A DNA stretch of 64,000 nucleotides from JACVRW01 sp963846505 (GTDB lineage: Bacteria > Actinomycetota > Thermoleophilia > Solirubrobacterales > Thermoleophilaceae). Location: NCBI GenBank assembly GCA_963846505.1, contig CAWJWD010000004.1, positions 682,001 to 746,000 on the forward strand, written 5' to 3'. The position numbers and the translations under genes are program-made. Shown piece by piece: positions 9,532 through 18,022 of the stretch (position 1 is its first letter; each line of letters begins with the position of its first letter). Under the pieces are notes generated by a model that was not told the origin of the DNA, made no database searches, and worked only from the letters and a program-made list of their open reading frames with translations.

Positions 9532-10709
9532 GCGCGCTCACCCCGCAGCACGCCGAGCGCCAGGGCGGGAAACAGCAGCACGGACACCACGCCCCCTGCC
9601 ACGAGGCCGGCGGCGGTGGCCTCGTCGATCTTGTCGAGCTCGACGCCGATCTGCGTGGCGGCGACCACGAACGAGAGCGAGGTCGCCTGCAGCAATCCGG
9701 CGGCGAGCGCCTCGCGCCGGCCGATCTCGTGGCGGTAGAGCAGCGCCGGCAATCCGCGCACCAGCAGCAGCGCGACCACCGTCGCGGGCAGCAGCGCGAA
9801 CGAGTCCAGCGAGTCGAACAGCGCGCCCAGATCGAGCTGGACCCCACTGACGACGAAGAAGATGGGAATGAACACGCCGAAGCCGATGCCCTCGAGCTTG
9901 CTCTTGAGTCCGGACGACTCTACGGCCTTTCCGTGGTCGAGCAGGCTCAGCATCGCCCCGGCCAGGAACGCGCCGAGCACGACCTCGAGCCCGAACTCCT
10001 GCGCCATCAGCACCAGCAGGGCGATCAGCAGGAACGTGATGCGCACGCTGATCTGCGCGCTCGTCTCGTGCATGCGCCGCACCGCCGCCCGCAGCCGCCC
10101 CGAGCTGCTGGCACCGGCGAGCACGAGCCCGACCACGATCACCACCCCCGCGAACAGCAGCAGCAGGACGACCGTCGACTCGGTGCTGGAGCCGTTGCCC
10201 GAGAAGAACAGCGACAGCAGGATCACCGTCGCGAAGTCCGCGATCGAGGCGGCGGCGATCACGAGTTGGCCGAAGCGGCTGCCCGTCTCCGCGGCGTCCT
10301 TGAGCACGGCGACGACGATGCCGAACGAGGTCGCCGCGAGCACGATCGCGACCAGCGCCGGCTGCTCGACGAGGTCGACCGCGTCGAAGACCAACGCCAC
10401 CGCGAGCGCCAGCGCCAGCGACGCGACGAAGGCGGCGACCACCACCCGCAGGTGGCGCTTGCCCTGCGCGTCGAAGGCGATCTCGAGGCCCGCGAGGAAG
10501 AACAGCAGCACGAGCCCGATCTGCGAGAAGACCTCCAGCGGCGCGGTCACGTCGACGGCGTTCAGCACCTGGGGTCCGATCACGATCCCGGCGAGGATCT
10601 CGGTCACGATCGGCGGGATCTTCGGCAGCGGCGACAGGTCGACCAGCAACGGCGCGGCGGTGGCCGCCGCGAGCGCGATGGCGAGGTCGCTGTAGTCGAG
10701 CTGGGGTAT
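9528..10709 (-). CDS. CPA2-family cation:proton antiporter, start codon apparently ATA
   Basis: A 393-residue KefB/NapA-like monovalent cation/proton antiporter with about twelve helices and the typical start PQLDYSDLAIALAAATAAPLLVD. No KTN/TrkA domain follows. The frame has no ATG, GTG or TTG at its expected start; the upstream gene's stop reads TAATA, where a coupled start would normally be TAATG. I therefore place the start at the ATA (10709-10707). The next canonical start (a TTG before LVDL) would remove most of helix 1. It lies between a BI-1 gene and cydA in one operon. Confidence 0.85.
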   Translation of the reverse strand: MPQLDYSDLAIALAAATAAPLLVDLSPLPKIPPIVTEILAGIVIGPQVLNAVDVTAPLEVFSQIGLVLLFFLAGLEIAFDAQGKRHLRVVVAAFVASLALALAVALVFDAVDLVEQPALVAIVLAATSFGIVVAVLKDAAETGSRFGQLVIAAASIADFATVILLSLFFSGNGSSTESTVVLLLLFAGVVIVVGLVLAGASSSGRLRAAVRRMHETSAQISVRITFLLIALLVLMAQEFGLEVVLGAFLAGAMLSLLDHGKAVESSGLKSKLEGIGFGVFIPIFFVVSGVQLDLGALFDSLDSFALLPATVVALLLVRGLPALLYRHEIGRREALAAGLLQATSLSFVVAATQIGVELDKIDEATAAGLVAGGVVSVLLFPALALGVLRGERA

Positions 10710-11383
10710 TAGTTGCGCGCCTGGCCGAAGATGCGCAGCAGGAAGAGGAAGAGGTTGATGAAGTCGAGGTAGAGGATCAGCGCGCCGAGGATCGCCTGAC
10801 CCTGCGACGCCGCGCCGGCCTGCCCGTAGCCCTTGAGCTTCTGCATGTCGTAGGCGGTCAGCGCGCAGAAGATCGCCACGCCGGCGTAGGTCGTGATCCA
10901 GTAGAGCGCGTCGTTGGCGACGAAGACGTTCACGATCGTCGCCAGGATCAGGCCGATCAGGGCCATGAACGCGATCGCGCCGAGCTTGGTCAGGTCGGCC
11001 TTGGTGAAGTAGCCCCAGGCCGCCATCGCGCCGAACATCCCCGCGGTGATGGCGAACGTCATGAAGATCGACTGGCTCGTGTAGAGCTCGAAGATGAACG
11101 CGAACAGGACGCCGTTGGTCGCGGAGTAGAAGAGGAAGAGACCGGTGGCGGCGGCCGGCGAGAGCTTCTCGGCGCGAGCGGTGAGCGTGATCACGATGCC
11201 GATCTGGACCACGAACACGACGATCAGGATCAGCGGGTTCGCCGTGACGTCGGTGAGCATGCTGTCGCTCGAGCCGATGACGCCGGCGGTCGCGGCCGTG
11301 ACGATCAGGCCCAGGAACATCCAGGCGAAGACCCGGCTCAGGTAGGTCTCGGGCAGTGCCGTCCGAGCGGCCGCGTATTCCAC
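10709..11383 (-). CDS. Bax inhibitor-1/YccA family membrane protein
   Basis: A 224-residue protein with seven predicted helices and the family features of BI-1/YbhL proteins, including an ALTAYDMQKLK-type motif near the C-terminus and a C-terminal FLRIFGQ end. Family members are membrane proteins proposed to act in calcium leak or membrane-protein quality control; the exact role here is unknown. I chose the GTG at 11383 because a GGGAG site lies about 10 bases upstream; the longer frame would overlap the divergent gene at 11409. Confidence 0.88.
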   Translation of the reverse strand: MEYAAARTALPETYLSRVFAWMFLGLIVTAATAGVIGSSDSMLTDVTANPLILIVVFVVQIGIVITLTARAEKLSPAAATGLFLFYSATNGVLFAFIFELYTSQSIFMTFAITAGMFGAMAAWGYFTKADLTKLGAIAFMALIGLILATIVNVFVANDALYWITTYAGVAIFCALTAYDMQKLKGYGQAGAASQGQAILGALILYLDFINLFLFLLRIFGQARN

Positions 11384-11408
11384 CGGGATAGTCTCCCATC
11401 GCGATCCG

Positions 11409-12182
11409 ATGGACCGCTTCCTCGACGACATCCAGCACGCCTACGACAAGGAGATCCAGCTCCCCGGCAAGGAGCTGGCGTTCCTGATCCTGCTCGCGTT
11501 CCTGCTCTCGTTCGGCTTCATCCGCACGAGCGCGCACATGATCCGCGCCCAGGTCAGCTGGTGGCCCGGCAACGTGGAGACCAGCGGCGGCACCCACATC
11601 CACCATCTGGTCTGGGGGATCCTGCTGATGATGGTGTTCGGCTACGGCGGCATCGCCCTCGCCGACGGCACCCCGGGAGAGGAGCTCTGCGCGATCCTGT
11701 TCGGCATCGGCATGGGGTTGACGATGGACGAATTCGCCCTCTGGCTGAACCTCCAGGACGTCTACTGGTCCGAGAAGGGTCGCCAGTCGATCGACGCGGT
11801 CGTGATCGCCTCGCTGCTGCTGATCGTCAGCCTGCTCGGGCTGAGCTTCTGGGTCGACCTCTACCGCGCCGGGCTGATCCTGATCGGCGTCGGGGACACC
11901 CACTTCGACCGCGGTGACGCGGCGCTCTACGTCGTCCCGCTGCAGGTCTCGGCGCTGGTCTTCGCGATCGTCTGCTTCACGAAGGGCAAGGTGTTCACCG
12001 GCCTCGCCGGGATCGGCGTCCCGCTCGTCGGCCTGATCGGCTCGATCCGCCTCGCCAAGCCGCACTCGCTCTGGGGTCGGCGCTACGCCGGCGAGAAGCG
12101 AGCGAAGTCGCTGGAGCGCTTCAAGCACGAAGAGCCGCTCACGACGCCGGCCGAGCCGGAGCCCGAGAGCGCGAGCGTCTAG
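11409..12182 (+). CDS. Integral membrane protein of unknown function
   Basis: A 257-residue protein with about seven helices and a charged C-terminal tail. It carries a conserved-looking GTHIHHLVWGI motif and an acidic GLTMDEFALWL stretch in the membrane region. Similar proteins are often annotated only as integral membrane proteins in actinobacteria. It diverges from the BI-1/antiporter/cyd operon with 25 bases between the starts. No function can be assigned. Confidence 0.75.
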   Translation: MDRFLDDIQHAYDKEIQLPGKELAFLILLAFLLSFGFIRTSAHMIRAQVSWWPGNVETSGGTHIHHLVWGILLMMVFGYGGIALADGTPGEELCAILFGIGMGLTMDEFALWLNLQDVYWSEKGRQSIDAVVIASLLLIVSLLGLSFWVDLYRAGLILIGVGDTHFDRGDAALYVVPLQVSALVFAIVCFTKGKVFTGLAGIGVPLVGLIGSIRLAKPHSLWGRRYAGEKRAKSLERFKHEEPLTTPAEPEPESASV

Positions 12183-12188
12183 CCGGCC

Positions 12189-12758
12189 CTAGCCGGCGAG
12201 CGGCGCGTTCCAGCGCGTGACCGCGGGCCACTCGTGCTCGGTGCCGAGTGCCGACAGCGTGCCCGTGGCGAGCTTCAGCGACTGCCCGCGCTCCGGTCCG
12301 AGCTCGATCCAGCGTGCCGCCAGCACCCGCAGCACGTGCCCGTGGGCGAACAGCGCGGCGTCACCGTCCAGCTCGCGCAGCCGCGCGATCACGGGGTCCA
12401 CCCGCTTGCCCACGTCGGCGGCGGTCTCGCCGTTCGGACAGCCGTCGCGCCAGAGCACCCAGTCGGGACGCTGGGTACGGATGTCGTGCGTCGTGATGCC
12501 CTCGTAGTCGCCGTAGTCCCACTCCAGCAGCGCCTCGCTGCGCTCCGCGCGATCGAGCAGTCCCGCGAGTCGGCAGGTCTCGACGGCGCGCTCGAGCGGG
12601 CTCGTCAGCACCAACGCGAACTCGTGCCCGGCGAGCGCCGGCCGCAGCGCCTCGGCCTGGCGACGCCCGGTCTCGGTGAGTGGGACGTCGGTGCGACCGG
12701 TGTGGCGGCCGTCGCGGCTCCATTCGGTCTCGCCGTGACGAGCGAGCACGATCTCCAT
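12189..12758 (-). CDS. Histidine phosphatase superfamily protein (phosphoglycerate-mutase-like)
   Basis: A 189-residue enzyme with the RHGE signature; H8 is the phosphorylated residue. It also has R and E positions typical of the branch and a second catalytic His in FAHGHVLRVL. The family includes cofactor-dependent mutases and broad phosphatases; the short length and single-domain form favour a phosphatase such as the GpmB/CobC type. The ATG at 12758 starts exactly before the MEIVLARHGE signature; longer frames are not supported. Confidence 0.9.
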   Translation of the reverse strand: MEIVLARHGETEWSRDGRHTGRTDVPLTETGRRQAEALRPALAGHEFALVLTSPLERAVETCRLAGLLDRAERSEALLEWDYGDYEGITTHDIRTQRPDWVLWRDGCPNGETAADVGKRVDPVIARLRELDGDAALFAHGHVLRVLAARWIELGPERGQSLKLATGTLSALGTEHEWPAVTRWNAPLAG

Positions 12759-12793
12759 GGCCGGACACGCTATCCGCGCTTGGTTATCCACGC

Positions 12794-12815
12794 GTGACAC
12801 GAGCCCCTCTACCGT
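12794..12815 (+). promoter_or_regulatory. Promoter-like block shared with the moxR operon
   Basis: GTGAC, 11 bases, then TACCGTCGC, then ATG after CC. The same arrangement with the same spacing occurs at 16992-17013 before moxR. The block lies 7 bases before the htrA start, which suggests a leaderless or very short leader. Confidence 0.45.
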
Positions 12816-12822
12816 CGCTGCC

Positions 12823-13989
12823 ATGAGTGACCGGCGAAGCCTTTGGGTCGAGCGACAGCGCGTGGAGGACGCCGAGCACGGGCCGTTCTCGCAAGCGCGC
12901 TGGCGCGCCCAGGCAGCGCGTGCACGCCCGCCGGTCGAGGAGGAGGCGCCAGCGCCCGTCGCCGAGCCGCGCCGGCGACGGTTTGCGCTGCTGCCCACGC
13001 TCGCGCTGCTGACCGCGCTGGCCGCGCTCGCGGTCGGCGCCGTCGCGCTGATCGACGACGGCGGCTCGTCCGAGCAGCTCGCGCCCGCGCTCGTCAGCGG
13101 GGGCAAGGCACTGCCGCAGGGCACGATCGGCCGCGTGTACGAGACCGCCGGCCCCGGCGTCGTCTCGGTCCAGGCCGGCAACGCGACCGGCACCGGCTTC
13201 GTCGTCGCCCGCGACGGCACGATCGTCACCAACAACCACGTCGTCGGCGAGAACGGGACCGCGCGCGTGCGCTTCAACGACAGCGGCCGTCAGGTCAGCG
13301 CGAGAGTGCTCGGCACCGACCCGTCGTCGGACCTCGCGGTGCTGCAGGTCGACCCCGACGAGTCCGGTCCGCTGCGCCCGCTCACGCTCGCCGACTCGGA
13401 CGAGGTCCAGGTCGGCGACACGGTGATCGCGATCGGTCACCCGTTCGGACTCGACCGCACCGCGACCTCGGGCATCGTCTCCGGGACCGGGCGCGAGATC
13501 CAGGCGCCCAACGGCTTCCAGATCGACGACGTGATCCAGACCGACGCCGCCATCAACCCCGGCAACTCCGGCGGCCCGCTACTGGACGCGAAGGGTCGCG
13601 TGATCGGGGTCAACTCCCAGATCGCGACCTCCAGCGGCGGCAGCCAGGGCGTCGGCTTCGCGGTCTCCTCGAACATCGTGCGCGACGTGCTGCCGCGCCT
13701 GCGCCGTGGCCAGGAGGCCCAGCACCCCTACCTCGGCGTGCAGTTCACCGAAGCGCCGGGCGGCGCCAAGATCGCCGGCCTGACCAGCGGCGGGCCGGCG
13801 GCCGGCAGCGATCTGCGCCAGGGCGACGTGGTCGTGGACATCGACGGCCAGCGCATCCGCGGCGCCGACGACGCGGTCTCGGCGATCAGCAAGCGCGAGC
13901 CTGGTGACGACATCGTGGTGATCGTCGAGCGCGACGGCAAGCGGCGCACCTTCACGGTCGAGCTCGGAAACCGTCCGCGCACCCCATGA
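12823..13989 (+). CDS. Membrane-anchored HtrA/DegP-type serine protease with PDZ domain
   Basis: A 388-residue protein: basic cytoplasmic tail, one membrane helix (about 54-76), trypsin-like protease domain with catalytic triad H139 (NNHVV), D170 (SSDLAVL) and S249 (GNSGGPL), then one PDZ domain to the C-terminus. It probably degrades or chaperones misfolded proteins outside the membrane. The stop overlaps the next gene, a VWA protein, by 4 bases. The ATG at 12823 is preferred over an upstream in-frame ATG that would overlap the divergent phosphatase gene. Confidence 0.93.
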   Translation: MSDRRSLWVERQRVEDAEHGPFSQARWRAQAARARPPVEEEAPAPVAEPRRRRFALLPTLALLTALAALAVGAVALIDDGGSSEQLAPALVSGGKALPQGTIGRVYETAGPGVVSVQAGNATGTGFVVARDGTIVTNNHVVGENGTARVRFNDSGRQVSARVLGTDPSSDLAVLQVDPDESGPLRPLTLADSDEVQVGDTVIAIGHPFGLDRTATSGIVSGTGREIQAPNGFQIDDVIQTDAAINPGNSGGPLLDAKGRVIGVNSQIATSSGGSQGVGFAVSSNIVRDVLPRLRRGQEAQHPYLGVQFTEAPGGAKIAGLTSGGPAAGSDLRQGDVVVDIDGQRIRGADDAVSAISKREPGDDIVVIVERDGKRRTFTVELGNRPRTP

Positions 13990-14945
13990 GCTTCCAGGAG
14001 CCGCTGTTCCTGCTCGGACTGCTGCTCGTCCCGGCCGCGGCGGGTCTCTACCTGCTGGGTGAGCGCGGCCGCGGACGGGCGGCGCAGCGCTTCGCCTCCG
14101 ACGCGCTGACGCCGTCGGTGGCTCCCGTCCGCCCCGGCTTTCGCCGCCACGCGCCGCTGCTGCTCTACGCGCTCGCGCTGACGGCGCTGATCGTCGCGCT
14201 GGCCAAGCCGGAGGCGACCGTCGCGGTCTCCGAGGAGCGCGCGGCCGTCGTGCTGGCGACCGACACCTCCGGTTCGATGGCCGCGACCGACGTCGAGCCC
14301 ACGCGCATGCAGGCCGTGCGCACCGCCGCGCTCGAGTTCCTCGACCGTGCGCCGAGCGACCTGCGCGTCGGCACGGTCGTGTTCAACCACAAGGTGCTGC
14401 GCATCGAACCGCCGAGCACCGATCGCGCGACCGCGCGCGAGGTCACCGAGCGGCTGAAGCCGAGCGGCGGCACGGCCACCGGCGAGGCGCTCGCGTCGTC
14501 GCTGGCGGTGCTCGAACGCGCCCGCGGGACGGCGCGCCCGCGGCCGCCCGCGGCGGTGATCCTGATCTCGGACGGCGCCTCGACCCACGGTCGCGACCCG
14601 ATTCCGCTCGCGCGCCGTGCCAAGCGCCTGAAGATCCCCGTCTACACGGTCTCGCTCGGGACCGACGAGGGCACGATCCAGGTGCCCGACCGCGAAGGGA
14701 CCCTGCAGACGCGGCCGGTGCCGCCCGATCGCGAGACGATGCGAGCGATCGCGCGCATCACCGGCGGTCGTACCTTCAACGCCAGCGACGGCGACGAGGT
14801 CTCGAAGGTCTACCAGCGGCTCGGCTCGCAGGTGGCCAAGAGAGACGAGCCGCGCCAGGTCACCGCCGCCTTCGCGGGCGGCGCCGCGCTGTTGCTGCTC
14901 GCCGGCGGGCTGCTGTCGCTGCGCTGGTTCGGCCGCCTGCCCTGA
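13986..14945 (+). CDS. BatA-like VWA-domain membrane protein
   Basis: A 319-residue protein with two N-terminal helices, a von Willebrand A domain with the MIDAS motif DTSGSM, and a C-terminal helix. This is the aerotolerance BatA layout. It is clearly paralogous to the VWA protein at 19046 (same MSF..PLFLL start, same GGTATG and ISDG/LSDG motifs, same QREITAAFA-like end). It is coupled to htrA here instead of to MoxR/DUF58, so it may serve as a membrane scaffold for the protease (inference). Confidence 0.88.
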   Translation: MSFQEPLFLLGLLLVPAAAGLYLLGERGRGRAAQRFASDALTPSVAPVRPGFRRHAPLLLYALALTALIVALAKPEATVAVSEERAAVVLATDTSGSMAATDVEPTRMQAVRTAALEFLDRAPSDLRVGTVVFNHKVLRIEPPSTDRATAREVTERLKPSGGTATGEALASSLAVLERARGTARPRPPAAVILISDGASTHGRDPIPLARRAKRLKIPVYTVSLGTDEGTIQVPDREGTLQTRPVPPDRETMRAIARITGGRTFNASDGDEVSKVYQRLGSQVAKRDEPRQVTAAFAGGAALLLLAGGLLSLRWFGRLP

Positions 14946-14969
14946 GGAGCGCTCGAGCGCAGAGGTCGT

Positions 14970-14987
14970 CTTGAGGGCCGCTTGAGG
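14970..14987 (+). promoter_or_regulatory. Tandem half-sites, likely OmpR-type regulator binding
   Basis: Two direct copies of CTTGAGG start at 14970 and 14981, exactly 11 bases apart, upstream of the small exported protein gene at 15011. Eleven-base direct repeats are typical of OmpR/PhoB-type regulators. The two-component system encoded next door is the natural candidate. Confidence 0.4.
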
Positions 14988-15010
14988 AAGGCGTCTACCC
15001 TCAAGGGAGG

Positions 15011-15232
15011 ATGCGACTTGTCAGACGCATAGCGGTGTTGTCGGTGGTCGCGCTCGGGATGGCGCTGATCGGCAGTGCGGTGCAGGGTTTGGCGGCCGTC
15101 GATTCGCAGCTGGCGGCCGCGACCAAGCAGGACCGCATCGAGCAACGGGAGCGACTGGTCGAGGTCAGGCAGCGCGCTCGGCCGGACTGCCCACCCAAGC
15201 AGGACCGCAAGCTCACCACGCGCCAGCTCTAG
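15011..15232 (+). CDS. Small exported protein, 73 residues
   Basis: The protein has an Arg-rich start, a hydrophobic signal or anchor segment (about 6-28) and a charged, Gln/Arg-rich tail with one Cys near the end. A GGGAGG ribosome-like site abuts the ATG. It faces the sensor kinase gene tail to tail and overlaps its stop by 4 bases. It is preceded by tandem CTTGAGG sites. It could be a target or modulator of the adjacent two-component system (inference). I do not recognise the family. Confidence 0.6.
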   Translation: MRLVRRIAVLSVVALGMALIGSAVQGLAAVDSQLAAATKQDRIEQRERLVEVRQRARPDCPPKQDRKLTTRQL

Positions 15233-16284
15233 CGGGGCAGCCGCACGCTGACGGTCAAGCCGCCGCGCGCACGCGGCTCGATCTCCAGCGTGCCGCCGTG
15301 CGCCTCGCAGACGGCCTTGACGATCGACAGCCCGAGCCCGGCGCCACGGCGGTCGCCGGTGCGGTCGAGGCGCTGGAACGGCTCCGCAAGCCGCCGCGCC
15401 GCCTCTGGATCCACCGGCGGCCCGGTGCTCTCGACCCGCACCAGCGCCGTGTCGGCTGCCTCGACGCCCACCTCGACGTCGAGCGTCCCGCCAGGCCGGT
15501 TGTAGCGGACGCCGTTGTCGATCAGGTTCGCCACCAGCCGCTCCAGCAGCGAGGGATCGCCGGGAACCACCACCGGCGTCGCGTCCACGCGTACGCGCAC
15601 GCTCTCGGCGGCGGCCTCGCGCTCGAGCAGCGTCGCGCCCGCCTTCGCCGCGGCAGCCAGGTCGACCGGCTCGGTGTGCAGCAAGCCGCGCTGGCTGCGA
15701 GCGAGGATCAGCAAGCTGGCGAGCAGCGCCTCGGTGCGCCGGCTGGCGGCCACGACCGCCTCCCCCATCGCCCGCAGCTCCTCGGGATCGGGCTCGGGGT
15801 TGGCGAGCGCGACCTCCGCCTCGGAGCGGATCACCGTCAGCGGGCTGCGCAGCTCGTGGCTGGCGTTGGCGACGAAGCGGCGCTGCGCCTCGAACGACTC
15901 GCCCAGCCGGTCGAGCATCTCGTTGAGCGTCTCGGCCAGGTCCAGCAGCTCGTCGCGCGGCCCCTCGAGCGGGATGCGCTCGTCGAGGCGCTGCTCGGAC
16001 ACCCGCCGGGCGGTGCTCGTGATCCGCCCGAGCGGCGCCAGCACGCGGCCGGCCACCACCCAGCCGATCGCGGCCGCGATCAGCGCCGTGCCGAGGAACG
16101 CGAGCAGGTACTGCAGGCGCACGTCGGCGAGCGCGTCGGCGGCGCGCTGCTCGGACAGCGTGCGGTCGAACTGGCGTGCGAGCAGCCAGTAGCTGATCAG
16201 CAGCAGCAGTCCGGTCGAAAGGCCGACGAGCGCCGCATACAGGGCGGTCAGCCGCGTGCGGATCGTCGCGCGCGGGCGCTTCAC
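15229..16284 (-). CDS. Sensor histidine kinase (OmpR-partner type)
   Basis: A 351-residue kinase: helix (about 13-35), very short extracytoplasmic part, second helix (about 57-79), HAMP domain, HisKA with H143 in ASHELRSPL, and HATPase_c with N-box NLIDNGVRYN and GAGLGLSIV. The small loop suggests it senses within the membrane or through a partner protein, possibly the 73-residue neighbour. The GTG start lies inside the second copy of a 23-bp tandem duplication. Confidence 0.92.
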   Translation of the reverse strand: MKRPRATIRTRLTALYAALVGLSTGLLLLISYWLLARQFDRTLSEQRAADALADVRLQYLLAFLGTALIAAAIGWVVAGRVLAPLGRITSTARRVSEQRLDERIPLEGPRDELLDLAETLNEMLDRLGESFEAQRRFVANASHELRSPLTVIRSEAEVALANPEPDPEELRAMGEAVVAASRRTEALLASLLILARSQRGLLHTEPVDLAAAAKAGATLLEREAAAESVRVRVDATPVVVPGDPSLLERLVANLIDNGVRYNRPGGTLDVEVGVEAADTALVRVESTGPPVDPEAARRLAEPFQRLDRTGDRRGAGLGLSIVKAVCEAHGGTLEIEPRARGGLTVSVRLPR

Positions 16285-16327
16285 ACGCGGTAGCCGGCGC
16301 CCTTCACACGCGGTAGCCGGCGCCCTT
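16282..16327. repeat. Perfect 23-bp tandem duplication at the regulator/kinase junction
   Basis: Copies at 16282-16304 and 16305-16327 are identical and cover the last codons and stop of the response regulator and the start of the kinase. Removing one copy would give a 4-base GTGA overlap between the two genes; with the duplication they are 19 bases apart. Confidence 0.9.
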
Positions 16328-16957
16328 GACGGTCTCGACCAGCGGCGGATCGCCGAGCTTGCGCCGCAGCTTCATCACCGTCATGCGCACGGAGTTCGTG
16401 AACGGGTCGGCGTTCTCGTCCCAGACGCGTTCGACCAGCTGCTCGCTGGAGACGACGGCGCCGTCGGCCGCGAGCAGCGTCTCGAGCACGCCGAACTCCT
16501 TCGGCGTCAGCTCGATCGGCTCGCCGTTGCGCGTGACCGTGCGGCGCGCGGGATCGAGCTCGAGGTCGCCCGAGCGCAGCGCCGGCGGCCGCGCGGGCCC
16601 GGCGCGGCGCGCCAGCGCGCGCACGCGCGCGACCAGCTCCGCGAACGCGAACGGCTTGGCGACGTAGTCGTCCGCGCCGGCCGACAAGCCGTCGACGACG
16701 TCGTCGACCCCCGTCGCGGCGGTCAGCATCAGCACGCGCGTGTCGGGCTCCTCGTCACGCAGCAGACGGCAGACCTCGTCGCCGTGCATGCGTGGCAGGT
16801 CGCGGTCGAGGATGACGACGTCGTAGGGAAACGTGCGCGCCTTCTCGAGCGCCTCCTCGCCGTCGTTCGCGACGTCGACCGCCATGCCCTCTCGCCGCAG
16901 GCCGCGAGCGACGGCGTCGGCGACGCCGGGCTCGTCCTCGGCGATCAGCACGCGCAT
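16304..16957 (-). CDS. OmpR-family response regulator
   Basis: A 217-residue regulator: receiver domain with acidic pocket EDE at 7-9, phospho-acceptor D51 and the K of VAKPFAF, followed by a winged-helix DNA-binding domain (LTPKEFGVLETLL to VKGAGYRV). It is cognate to the kinase immediately downstream. I use the ATG of MRVLIAEDEP; an in-frame start three codons earlier is possible. It diverges from the moxR operon across 63 bases. Confidence 0.94.
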   Translation of the reverse strand: MRVLIAEDEPGVADAVARGLRREGMAVDVANDGEEALEKARTFPYDVVILDRDLPRMHGDEVCRLLRDEEPDTRVLMLTAATGVDDVVDGLSAGADDYVAKPFAFAELVARVRALARRAGPARPPALRSGDLELDPARRTVTRNGEPIELTPKEFGVLETLLAADGAVVSSEQLVERVWDENADPFTNSVRMTVMKLRRKLGDPPLVETVKGAGYRV

Positions 16958-16991
16958 ACACGCCAAGGGTATTGGGCGCGTTTACGCCGAG

Positions 16992-17013
16992 GTGACGCCG
17001 CCCTCCCTACCGT
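16992..17013 (+). promoter_or_regulatory. Promoter-like block shared with the htrA operon
   Basis: GTGAC at 16992, 11 bases, then TACCGTCGC at 17008, with the ATG of moxR 7 bases after the TACCGT box. The spacing and sequence match the block before htrA. Confidence 0.45.
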
Positions 17014-17020
17014 CGCATCC

Positions 17021-18022
17021 ATGAACGAGTCTCCTCAGGACCCCCGCGAGGCGCTCGAGGGCGCCCTGTACGAGATCAAGCGCGTCATCGTCGGCCAGGA
17101 CGCGATGCTCGAGCGCGTGATGGTCGCGCTGCTGACGGGCGGCCACGTGCTGCTCGAGGGCGTGCCCGGCCTGGCCAAGACGCTCACGATCAAGACGCTC
17201 GCGTCGGTCGTCGGAGGCGGCTTCCAGCGCATCCAGTTCACCCCGGACCTCGTCCCCTCGGACCTCGTCGGCACGCGCATCTACCGGCCCGACAAGGCCA
17301 GCTTCGAGACCGAGCTCGGACCCGTCTTCACCAACTTCCTGCTCGCCGACGAGATCAACCGCGCCCCCGCGAAGGTGCAGTCGGCGCTGCTCGAGGTGAT
17401 GCAGGAGCAGCAGGTGACGATCGGCGTCGAGACCTACCCCGTCCCCGCCCCGTTCCTCGTGCTCGCGACCCAGAACCCGATCGAGTCCGAGGGCACCTAC
17501 CCCCTCCCCGAGGCCCAGGTCGACCGCTTCCTGATGAAGATCCTGGTCGATTACCCCAGTCCCGGCGACGAGGCGGCCGTCGTCGATCGCTCGCTGGTCG
17601 CGGCACCGGAGCTCGAGCAGCGGCTGGACGCCGCCGAGCTGCTCGGCTTCCGGGTCGCGGTCAACGAGATCCTCGTCGACCGCGAGACGATCGACTACGC
17701 CGTCGCGCTCGCGGACGCCACCCGGCGCCCGGGTCGCTACGGCCTGTCCGAGCTGGAGCCGCTGGTCAGCTACGGCGCCAGTCCGCGCGGACCGATCGGC
17801 CTCGTGCAGGGGGCGCGTGCGCTGGCGCTGCTGCGTGGCCGGCGACACGTGCTCCCCGCCGACATCACCGACCTCGCGCCCGACGTGCTGCGCCACCGCC
17901 TGGTGCTCAGCTACGAGGGCCTCGCCGAGGGCGTGACGCCGGACACGATCCTCGACAAGGTGCTCGACGCCGTCGGCGAGCCGAGCGACTACCGCAGCGC
18001 ACGGGACAGCTTCGCCGCGTGA
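17021..18022 (+). CDS. MoxR-family AAA+ ATPase
   Basis: A 333-residue ATPase with Walker A GVPGLAKT, Walker B LLADEINRAP, the sensor motif ATQNPIESEGTYPLPEAQ and a C-terminal lid domain. MoxR ATPases work with VWA proteins as chaperone-like or metal-insertion machines, and the next two genes supply DUF58 and VWA partners. The ATG at 17021 follows the shared promoter-like block closely. The GTG of the DUF58 gene overlaps its stop. Confidence 0.95.
   Translation: MNESPQDPREALEGALYEIKRVIVGQDAMLERVMVALLTGGHVLLEGVPGLAKTLTIKTLASVVGGGFQRIQFTPDLVPSDLVGTRIYRPDKASFETELGPVFTNFLLADEINRAPAKVQSALLEVMQEQQVTIGVETYPVPAPFLVLATQNPIESEGTYPLPEAQVDRFLMKILVDYPSPGDEAAVVDRSLVAAPELEQRLDAAELLGFRVAVNEILVDRETIDYAVALADATRRPGRYGLSELEPLVSYGASPRGPIGLVQGARALALLRGRRHVLPADITDLAPDVLRHRLVLSYEGLAEGVTPDTILDKVLDAVGEPSDYRSARDSFAA

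Noticed and set aside
9528..12128. Antiporter frame extended to 866 codons through the BI-1 gene
   Set aside because: The upstream part is a shadow of the BI-1 gene and of the divergent gene at 11409; only the part from 10709 down is antiporter-like.
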